This document shows, piece after piece, positions 20,402 through 30,800 of a stretch of DNA of 64,000 nt. The notes under the pieces are model-generated. The model saw nothing but the letters and a program-made list of their open reading frames with translations. It was not told where the DNA came from and searched no databases. The stretch comes from Xanthostigma xanthostigma (Eukaryota; Arthropoda; Insecta; Raphidioptera; Raphidiidae): assembly GCA_963575645.1 (NCBI GenBank), contig OY754475.1, positions 15,910,509 through 15,974,508 of the forward strand, in the 5' to 3' direction. Positions within the stretch are counted from its first letter, which is position 1, and each line of letters begins with the position of its first letter. The translations under genes were made by a program, and so were the position numbers.

Positions 20402-21323
20402 ATGGGTGTCCCAACAAGAGCGCCAGATTTAATTTTAAAGAAAAAAACATTTATTTTTTTAATTAAGCAAACATTTTTATTTCAACAAAAAAAATATTTC
20501 TGATTAAACGTGAAATACAACATCAGGCAAATGGCCACCACGAAACCTCTGGCACAAATTGTTGAAATTTTGAATAACGTTTTCGCATAAATGTGGCTGT
20601 ATTTCACCAATAACGCGCCGTATTTCCTCTTTAAGATGTTCAATTGTTTCAGACTTATTCGTATACACCTTTTCCTTCACATAGACCCAAAGAAAAAAGT
20701 CCATCGGTGTTAGATCGCAGATCTTGATGGTCAATGTTGATCGCCAAATCGAGAAATGACAGGGCCTGAAAACTTGGTCTGCAGTAACACCATTGTTTCA
20801 CGTGCTGTGTGGCAGGTCGCATCGTCTTGTTGGAAAAACGTGTCCTTCACATCAATTACATCCAATTCGGGCCACAAAAACTCTGTTAACATATTTTCGC
20901 GATACCGCACACTATTAACAGTTAGCGCATTTCTAGCCGCATTTTCAAAGAAATACAGATTCCCTTACTGTGGCTATATTTTCGAGTGACCGACAAGGAC
21001 GACGATGAACAATAGTTTTCTGATCCATCAGCGTAAGTTTGATCTTAAATTTTGTAATTAAACGCCTTACTGTCGATTCATTTGGCGCATAATTGCGACC
21101 GAAAACTTGACGTAATTGGCGAACTGTTTTCGTAAAACTTTCACTGTTTTTGTAATTTATTTGTTTTTATAATAATTAAACGTTGTTCGTTTGAATAATT
21201 CTCTATACTTATTCTTAAATCGCGTGGTCTGTACGTGACAACTGTCAAAAAAATATCACCGTACAACTCGTATTAACAAAATGGCGGCAAATTTAAATCC
21301 GGCGCTCTTGTTGGGACACCTTT
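20402..21323 (-). mobile_element. Dead mariner/Tc1-type transposon
   Basis: Inverted ends GGTGTCCCAACAAGAGCGCC (left) and GGCGCTCTTGTTGGGACACC (right), with TA on both outer flanks (20400-20401, 21324-21325). The ~0.92 kb interior carries a broken minus-strand transposase. Length, TA target and protein all fit a mariner-like element. Confidence 0.88.
20504..21050 (-). pseudogene. Mariner-like transposase remnant
   Basis: The C-terminal part is clear: CDLTPMDFFLWVYVKEKVY, then TIEHLKEEIRRVIGEIQPH and RGGHLPDVVFHV. Upstream pieces in other frames give DDATCHTA-like and RKYSHSKGICIS-like sequence. Several frameshifts and stops separate them, so no active enzyme is encoded. The PMDFFLW block corresponds to the last catalytic Asp region of mariner transposases. 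Confidence 0.85.
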
Positions 21324-21539
21324 TATAATAATTTCTCGGTTATTAATTTTACATAAGTCGTCTATAAATTTTTTTGTCTGTATTATTTCAAAGGGGCGTT
21401 ATAGACCGATACTATTACGGTATTTTCAATTTTAATGGCGCAACAGTTTATATTATTAGGGACTGTGCTATATTTGAAATATTATGCAATAGTCATTTGG
21501 TTTAAACTCTAAAGTATTATGTAATTATATTAAGATTGT

Positions 21540-22050
21540 AAACTCTTTTTTACCCGACTACAGCGAAGCCAAAAGGAAGGGTTATGAGTTTAGCAGTCTA
21601 TGTATGTTTGTATTTACGGATGTTCCACCGTAGCGCCTAAACTATTCATCCGATTTTGATAAATAAGGTGTCAATCGATTCGTTATTATGGCACGGGTAA
21701 CATAGGCTACATTTATTTTTGAATTTTGGTCCCACAGAGGAACAGATTGAAAACAAATAAAAAATAAGTTCGAAAACTAAAACCCGACTACTGAAAAGTA
21801 TGAAACAAGAAAATATTCTCATCTGAGGATAGCCGTGGTCATATGCCATCTCATATATATGAGGCTCATCTAGCTGTATATAGCGTGATGCACTTTGCCC
21901 TAGAGCTTATGATCGCTTACTACTGTTAAAATGTAATGTTTTGTTAGGGTAGGTGGCATATAACCACGGCTATCCTCAGTTGAGAATATTTTCTTGTTTC
22001 ATACTTTTCAGTAATCGGGTTTTAGTTTTTGAACTTATTTTTTTTATATA
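21540..22050. repeat. Repeat copies in inverted orientation
   Basis: AGTTCGAAAACTAAAACCCGACTACTGAAAAGTATG...GATAGCCGTGGTCATATGCC (21767-21848) returns inverted at about 21958-22040. The left part begins TTTTTACCCGACTACAGCGAAGCC, a repeat start of the type common in lepidopteran DNA. Confidence 0.65.
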
Positions 22051-22159
22051 AAATCTGTTCTGTTTGGAACGTTAGCATTCACTTGTAATAATTTATTTGA
22101 AATAGAATATCCTACAGTAGTGACGAGATAACATTTTTTTAAATAGGTATAGTTCCGAA

Positions 22160-22400
22160 TACCGGTAATCTTCGGAATGAAACTTTGGGCATTTGTTGAC
22201 CTTGGTGAGACATGAAAAAACCCCAAGGGATTTTTGGCGCAAATCCCCGATAATATGTTTATGGATGTTTAAAGTCATTTATAGAAATTTTGCTTAAACG
22301 GTGTGGGGGGACATCTTCGATCGGATTTGTTGACCTTGACGGGACATGAAATACCGCCAAGGGATTTTTGGCGCCAAAAATCCCTTGGGGGGTAAAAGAG
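22160..22400 (-). repeat. Two copies of the dispersed repeat seen at 3625-3905
   Basis: CATTTGTTGACCTTGGTGAG and AAGGGATTTTTGGCGC occur twice in reverse orientation relative to 3625-3905. Confidence 0.75.
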
Positions 22401-22499
22401 AAACCATGTCAACGAAGTATTCTGGTACATTTTTATACGAAGACTACTATCAATTATTATAAATGGATTTATGTTTTCCGAAATCACCGGATGACGTCG

Positions 22500-22760
22500 A
22501 TGATGATATGTTGATAGGGTATTTGGACAAGTATTACAAAACAGTAAAGTTTACGAAAAAGTAGGGAGTCTCTAAATGAATGGACAGTACGAGTCAAGCA
22601 TCTGGGTGCAGACTGCAATAATTTTGACAATCACTTAACTACCGCTCTAAGAGACACATTTATCACTGGGTTAGAACAAGGTTCTATCAAGATAAAGCTG
22701 TTTACATGGAAACGGAAAACAAGCTAACATTTGATAGAGCACTAACTCCTGTGCTCTATC
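22500..22760 (+). pseudogene. LTR-retrotransposon gag fragment
   Basis: Frames joined by small shifts read LIGYLDKYYKTVKFTKK, then LNEWTVRVKHLGADCNNF, then LRDTFITGLEQGSIK and LTFDRAL, the typical order of the Gypsy-type gag core. It ends in a palindrome at 22709-22787 (AACAAGCTAACATTTGATAG and its complement), so the 3' part was inverted. Confidence 0.65.
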
Positions 22761-22764
22761 AAAT

Positions 22765-23035
22765 GTTAGCTTGTTTTCCTTGGAGGTGACGCATCCTGAC
22801 AAGATTCTAAACAAGATTGAATGGGCAGCAGTGACTGACAATAAGCTAAGAGACATTAAGGAAGACATCACTCGCAAAAGCAACAGATGGGACAACTGTA
22901 TTGCCACACGCCTAAGAATTGGTCATACCAAAGAAACATAAATATATCCCTGAAAGAACTGAACAAGAGAAATGTGATGCATGCAACGTATTCATCACAA
23001 TGAAACACATCATAATAGAGTGCAGAAAATAAAGC
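22765..23035 (+). pseudogene. LINE 3'-end fragment (Cys/His tail of ORF2)
   Basis: Reads NKLRDIKEDITRKSNRWDNC, then TRLRIGHTKET with stops, then CDACNVFITMKHIIIECR. RLRIGHT followed by C-x2-C...H-I-(L/I)-x-E-C is the usual end of Jockey/I-type LINE ORF2 proteins. Short and broken. Confidence 0.65.
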
Positions 23036-23340
23036 ATGCAAAGAATAGAAAATAAAATATTATAGAGTAGCTACTGTTTGCTACAAACTATCAAACTATC
23101 ATTCTTATATTTATAGCATTGGTAACAGATTTTTTTCACATCATGCGAGAGCCAATTAGGTATATTAGTTAACGTTAGATATGAACCATCACAGTAGTGA
23201 GAGCTATGAGTGAATCAAAGGTGAAATTGTTTCCTTACATTAAATAATCCCAAGTCACAGACGTCTTTTCTATATCGTCAGGAATGTTAATAGTGGAAAC
23301 TTCTTGTTTCTTATGGATGAAACAATCCTTTTAATATTTA

Positions 23341-23575
23341 AATGAGTTTAGTTACAGTTAGTAATTATATAATATATTATAGAGTAGCTACTGTTTGCTA
23401 CAATTGTTAAGAAACACCCCTTGTTACAACGCTATCAACATAGACATTGTTTGAAAAAATAAACTAATTTTTCTATGTTGATAGCGTTGTAACAATGGGT
23501 GTTTCTTAACAATTGTAGCAAACAGTAGCTACTCTATAATATATTATATAATTACTAACTGTAACTAAACTCATT
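23341..23575. repeat. ~235-bp palindromic element
   Basis: Arms of about 100 bp (AATGAGTTTAGTTACAGTTAG ... AACACCC and complement) surround a ~30-bp spacer. A half copy (TATTATAGAGTAGCTACTG) lies at 23058-23090. Confidence 0.8.
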
Positions 23576-24407
23576 TAAAGAAAATAAAATACCACCTACC
23601 CTACACGAAGCTATCGGCAGCGACGAAACCATGCTTCTAGTTTTGAAGTATCTAATGGCCATATTCATCAAACACTATTAAAGATAGAAATAATTCTAAT
23701 CTTCGAACAAATTTATTCATTAGATTAAAATTTATTTTCAATTTATCAAGCATATTATTACGTAAAATATTTAGTTGATGAATAAATACAAACTGCACTA
23801 TACTCCTGGGTATTTTTGTTGAATATTGTAACGTTCACTCAAAAATCCGTCCGATGGCGTTAGTGTAGACGTCAAAACAACTAATTTCATAAAATGATAA
23901 TGTTTTATCCTAACGCAATTGCACACAAAACTTCCACCAGCATTAATGTTTTACAACTATACACTTCACAAAAGGTTAATAAACATAATTCACAAGAACA
24001 AACTGTAGATATAATACTCCTCGCTTATAGGTTAGGTATTATGATCTATGTGGCGGCCATTATTATTTTATCAGCGAATAAAAATTTATACCCTAGCAGT
24101 ATGGAGGGTAGAACTCCATACCTAGCAGTAAGACAGAATAGATTTAATTAAGCTTGCTGCTTGGTGAATTGAAATATTGCTATTTATTCACATGAACCGA
24201 ATAATTAATAACTACTTACCTAGGTTCGATGAATATGGCCATAAAAGAGTTAAATTATTATAATAATTAATAAGATATAACAATAAGATATCTATTAATG
24301 TTTTATATTGTGTGTCTCACGATATCTGAGACATGAAGTTTAATATTTGTTACCCGTTAAAGTTTCATGTTATGTTTTATGGAAGGGTTCTAAATACATC
24401 CAGTTAT
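23576..24407. other. Intergenic, no gene seen
   Basis: The open frame at 23894-24151 has no recognisable domain. Confidence 0.3.
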
Positions 24408-24488
24408 GAATCTTTGATTAACGTCTGAATAGAACTCTTCAATATATCGTTTGGTCTGAGAAAAATTGGTCGACAATTTTATTTACTT
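24408..24488. repeat. HH-family arm fragment
   Basis: TTTGATTAACGTCTGAATAG joined directly to ATATATCGTTTGGTCTGAG and TTGGTCGACAATTTTATTTA; the hammerhead-like core is absent. Confidence 0.65.
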
Positions 24489-24896
24489 GAAAACATCCAG
24501 TTATGGTTCTAAAAATGTATTTATCTATTTGAAAAATAAAATTAACTGTACTTTGTATAGCAGTTTTAATTAAGGCATCAAATAAGAATAATGTGGCCGT
24601 AGTCGGTTGCTGTTTTAAAAGAATGACAAAAAAAAGGCTACGCAAAATACAATTGACACGTAAATTTATAATCATGGAAAACAAATGTTTATAGGAACCG
24701 ATTGACACTTGGGTATTGCGATGACGCCACAGCCCAAGTACTACTTCGCTCTCTCATTTCTTCTCACAAGCATAATATTTTTTCAACAATGTTGTCGAAC
24801 TGTTTGAAGGGTGACGATTGCTGACTTACGTTAGTCAACCGCGTAACCTACCTACGTTGTGCTTGTCATTGAAATTGTAAAACTAAAGAATACACG

Positions 24897-27800
24897 ATGA
24901 CGGAAATATCAACATTTGACCGTAACTTGACTAAATTGTGTCGACTTTGTTTAAGAGGTGACTCAATAATGGACAACATTTTCACTTTTTCACCAAAACT
25001 AGGCGGTCGAACATCAGACGTCATCATGAGATATGCTCCCGTTCTGGTAAGAAAATAATATTAATTCAAGTTTTGAATGTTTTTCAGACTTTCAGTTAAA
25101 CGTGTTTTTTTTACTTGTAGTTATGATATAAAATTTTATATATTACACGCATAGATTAATTATTGACAAATGACAATTGCTTTTAGTTAAAGAAAGGTAT
25201 GTTCCAAAAGAACATCTGTTCTCTAATTGCAATGGGCAACACGGTTCGTCTAATTTACCAACAATATACCGTTGTGGTAATTTTAATTTTAATTCTAGTA
25301 ATTTAGAGCATAATATATGCTCTAAATTACTAGAATTAAAATTTTGTCGAAACTATGAGAGTAATCGAATTTTATCAAGAGTACCTTTTTTGTAGTAAAT
25401 GAGTCTCGTGATCCAGATTTCATACTCAAACTGATTTTTTTCCATTGGCGTAGAAGTTTTAGATGTTTAATTATCGAAAAAATCAAGTTCTACGCCCATG
25501 GAATGATATTCATCATTATTATGATATGGGTTTTATTGCCCAATAAAGCTATGCCAACGTACCAAATTTGAGTAAAATCTCATGAGCTGTTTCAAAGTTA
25601 TAAAGCAAAAACGATTTGAAAATTGTACACTTTAATGCGTCTGGCAGGATGATAGAACCCTCGAAACTGTCTGGCTACTAATGAAACATTATTTAATAGT
25701 TCTCCAAAAAATATATATAAAATTCAGCTTTTATAAAATAACGTAAATATAATTATACAAATTATAATAGTTTAAGGGTGTCTGGCAGGGGGTTGGAACC
25801 ATACTAAGTGTCTGGCAATGAGCGACGCGAGTTTTAATATTGTTACGAATGAAATATTAAAAAATTGAGTTTTATACAATGACGAATTTGAGATGGAATT
25901 TTATACACCTTTGCTACCGGTTACCTGCCAAAGCCACCACTACTCAGGTTTCATGGGTGGGGATCATTCTTACCTGTATTGGAGACATCCATAGAAAAAC
26001 TTTCAGCTTTTATAAAAATACGAAAGTCTGGCTGCCGCGGGCTCTTGGGCTATAGCGCCATGGAGTTGACGCACTATTAAGTATTTTGTATGTACTCAAA
26101 ACTATAATCTTCACAGATAATAACCATTCCCAATATCTCTCACAACCTACTGTGTGTTCACCGAAAGTGGTAACAGTGAATAATTCTTTTATCCCACTAG
26201 ATATGGAGAAAAATTAAACAGTTTTTTATTCAACTTGAAATTTACAATCGGAAACTGCTGAGGTTTATTTTTGTGTACTTCAAACTCAACCGGCAGTGTC
26301 CGTGCATTTTTTTTCAAATGACAACATACCTATAGGTATATTTTTTCTTGCATTTTCGAAAACTCCATTTTTTTCTCTATAAATTCATATAAAATTTTCG
26401 TAAGGTTACATAAGAAAATATTCGTGAAAAACGTTATCAATTAATAATAATAATTATAATAAATTTATTAACCTTTATATATGTTACGGTTAATGTCCGG
26501 AATCCGGGCAATGTTGACAATGCCTGAGCCACATCGGGCAATGTCCGAAATCGGACAAGGTTCAAAAAATAGATTTTTTATAAACATGAAACGCTGACAT
26601 TTGATTGTATCTTTATCATGATAAGGATTTTGGACATTTCCCGATGTGGCTCGGGCATTGTCGACATTGCCCTGATTCCGGACATTGGCCGTAACATATA
26701 TACATGCAAACCGCAGGAAGGTTCGTCAACTCATTACACAAAGTAAACAAATAAGTAATTTAAAATAACAGACAATTCATAATAAATATTAAAAAAATAA
26801 ATATCTATATATAGACATCATCAAATAAAAATTACTTTAAAAAAGTGAGCATTATAAGTATTCGTGAGCACGTTTATTAATTAATTAATTAATAAATTGT
26901 TACTTTTATCTTGAATATTTTCATATATAGGTACCTACATACTACATAACCGGGTGAAAATTTTATATGAATTTATTCAGAAAAAAAAAATTGGTTGTCT
27001 GTAAAGTCGGTTTACGGACGATAGTTTTACGTGATAACGTATTCCGTAATACATAACCTAAACCTCCCAAAATTTGGTTTCAATCCGCTTATCCTTGGTG
27101 TCGGAATGATAAGAAATGTCAAAAGTGACGTTTGCAACTTACAAAGTATTATGTTCTAATAATAATTAGTTATTCCAATACTTAACTTAGCAGGCTTTGC
27201 ATTTCACAATATACTAATGTCAAAAAATTGAATTAAACATTAGAAATGCAGCTGTTTTCATGTTAAGACAAGACATACGTTTGCTTCTAATTTCCATGTA
27301 CGGCAAACAAAGACAACCGACCGCGTCGTGCCATGCATTACACAACATTGCATTTATACAGCTATTTCTCTATATAAATTTGTATAAAATATTTTTCTAT
27401 ATAAATTTGTATAAAAAAACTGTTTAGGCAAATTCTGTTATACGAAATCTATGTAAAATGTTCTCCTCTTTCGTTTAAGACTGGTTTCAAACCGATCTGA
27501 TTTAAATTGAGCGAGAAATTAGCAAAAAGCACGCACAGGGTCAGGCGGAACGTTACGCGTTAGGAACGTTAGGAACGTTACGTTACACTTTTTCGAACAT
27601 GCAGCCGGTGTTTTATCAATTTATAATATTGGTGATTCATCAATTTATAAGACGTTATCACGTCAAAAACTGTTTAGGCAAATTCTGTTATACGAAATCT
27701 ATGTAAAATGTTCTCCTCTTTCGTTTAAGACTGGTTTCAAACCGATCTGATTTAAATTGAGCGAGAAATTAGCAAAAAGCACGCACAGGGTCAGGCGGAA

Positions 27801-30800
27801 CGTTACGCGTTAGGAACGTTACGTTACACTTTTTCGAACATGCAGCCGGTGTTTTATCAATTTATAATATTGGTGATTCATCAATTTATAAGACGTTATC
27901 ACGTCAAAAAAAATTGGTTGTCTGTAAAGTCGGTTAACGGACGATAGTTTTACGTGATAACGTATTCCGTAATACATAACCTAAATTTATATAATAATTC
28001 AAATCTATGATATTGCATCTTTCGCTTCAAATTTAGGTTAATTTTATTTATTTAAATTACTCACCATATAATATAATTGTTTTTTTTAACTTTCTTTCTT
28101 TCGTATTTATTTTAAGTCTCAAAGATTAGCTGTCATAATATTTATAAAACAATTGTTTCACTGTTTATATAAAATTCCAAAACCTACTTACAATATTTAA
28201 GTATTTTCATACGTCAAAAAATTGATTTTTATAATGATAAAATTTGTAAGAAAACGATTTTTTCGAGAGATGAGACCTAGCTAAAACGATTTTTTGCCCC
28301 CCAAAATCCCTTTTCAGTAAATTTCATCCAAATCGTTAGGGCCGTTTTCGAGAAAAGCACGCACAGGGTCAGGCGGAACGTTACGACCGTTAGGAACGTT
28401 ACGAATGTTAGGAACGTTACGACCGTTAGGAACGTTACGAATGTTAGGAACGTTACGACCGTTAGGAACGTTACACTTTTTCGTGCATGCAGCCGGTGTT
28501 TTATCAATTTATAAGATTGGTGATTCATCAATTTATAAGACGTTATCACGTCAAAAAATAGAGATTTCGCACAAGAGACGGTTTTTGACGTGATAACGTC
28601 TTATAAATTGATGAATCACCAATATTATAAATTGATAAAACACCGGCTGCATGTTCGAAAAAGTGTAACGTAACGTTCCTAACGTTCCTAACGCGTAACG
28701 TTCCGCCTGACCCTGTGCGTGCTTTTTGCTAATTTCTCGCTCAATTTAAATCAGATCGGTTTGAAACCAGTCTTAAACGAAAGAGGAGAACATTTTACAT
28801 AGATTTCGTATAACAGAATTTGCCTAAACAGTTTTTTTATACAAATTTATATAGAAAAATATTTTATACAAATTTATATAGAAAAATAGCTCTATAAATG
28901 CAATGTTGTGTAATGCATGACGCGACGCGGTCGGTTGTCTTTGTTTGCCGTACATGGAAATTAGAAGCAAACGTATGTCTTGTCTTAACATGAAAACAGC
29001 TGCATTTCTAATGTTTAATTCAATTTTTTGACATTAGTATATTGTGAAATGCAAAGCCTGCTAAGTTAACTATTGGAATAACTAATTATTATTAGAACAT
29101 AATACTTTGTAAGTTGCAAACGTCACTTTTGACATTTCTTATCATTCCGACACCAAGGATAAGCGGATTGAAACCAAATTTTGGGAGGTTTAGGTTATGT
29201 ATTACGGAATACGTTATCACGTAAAACTATCGTCCGTAAACCGACTTTACAGACAACCATTTTTTTTGCGAAAATTTCGTTAACAGTGACTTTTATAGAA
29301 AAAATAGTAGTTATCAAACGTGTAGCTTAGAAAATTGTTTACAATAACATAGTATTACTTTTTTTCCGTAAGACTAAAATTACCAATTACGTACGTCGCA
29401 TGCGGTATGATGCTCGTTCTCTCACCTCGCACTCTTTCAATCGCTTAGTGAGCCGTTCCAGTCCAAGCATTCGCATGATGTTTGTCATATGGTGCATCGT
29501 ATTCCTTCGTAATAACCACATCAAACGAATCGAAATGACATAGGAAACATAAACGTTACAGCTTTTTAATTCAAATTTTATCGAAAACCGTTAGTCTTAT
29601 GAAAAAAAGAAGATGGACTCTGTAGGGCATCTCTAAAACTTCCCGCTATTTGCGGCTTCAAAACGCTCAGAAATAAATAAAATATAGCAAGAAGTTTATT
29701 TTTTAGCTCTTCGAGCTCAAAAAGAAATACTTTCTTACGAATTTTCCTTTCACTATATCTCAGGAACAAATGAACCGATTTTGATACGGTTTGCGGCAAT
29801 CGCGGCAGTTTTTTTAACTTAAGAAAGTAATTTATTACAAAAAAATCGATCTGATAAGAATGTTACGAGTAATTAAAAAAAACACTTTTTTAGGAATTTT
29901 TTGTTCACGATATTTTGTGAACAAATGAATCGATTTTGATGTGGTTTGCGGAAATCGACGAAGTGTTTTAAGGAGAAGAGCTAATTAGATTTTGGAATTT
30001 ATCGGTTTGTAGTTTAGAAAATATTGCAAGAAAACAAATTTCTAAAAATTTTTGAAACTTGTATTTTTGAGATTTCTCAAAATCTTTAGGGCCGAATCAC
30101 TCCAAATTTTCAAGAAATCTAAGTTCAGCAAAATCACGTCAGATGCCGCAAACCGTGTTTCAATTGGACACTCCGTTCAAAAGATATAACACACACACAC
30201 AGCCCAACGGATATCATCGCCAAAATAGTCAGAATAGCTTTCCAAGACCTCAAAACGTCGAGATCTTACGAAAACTCGATTTTCGAAAATCGGGGTGAAA
30301 ACAAATATTTTTGATTTTTTTTTTAGAGCGTGAAGTTAAAAAGTAATACTATGTTTTTTGTAGGCAATTTTCTAAACTACAAATTTGACAACCACTATTT
30401 TTTCATAAAAGTCACCGTAAAGGTACCCATTCACGCACAGTCGGCCGGCAGTCCGGAACTGCAGATTTCCAGATCTGCAGTTAAAGTTTACCCATTCACG
30501 CACAGTCGGCCAGCAGTTCGGAACTGCAGATTTGATCTGCAGTTAAGTTTCACAATACACACACAGTTTGCCGGCAGGTCTACGCCTGCAGTCTGTTTAG
30601 AACAACGTGAAACTGACGTGTATGGTGCGCGGACTGCAGTCCGATCCTACAGTCCCGAACTTCAAACTAGTTTGAAAATTTCATAGATCGTCAGTTTTGA
30701 ACATGGCAGATCCAAGCAGCAGAACGTCATTTATAGCGGAATTTATTAGTGTATTTGCCATAAGGCACTTATGGCGGGACCTGGGGGTCGGACAAAAATT

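Noticed and set aside
28277-28593. Repeat protein (TFLTVVTF)n and its opposite-strand counterpart
   Set aside because: Produced by the 36-bp minisatellite in an X1 copy; codons mirror the DNA repeat on both strands.
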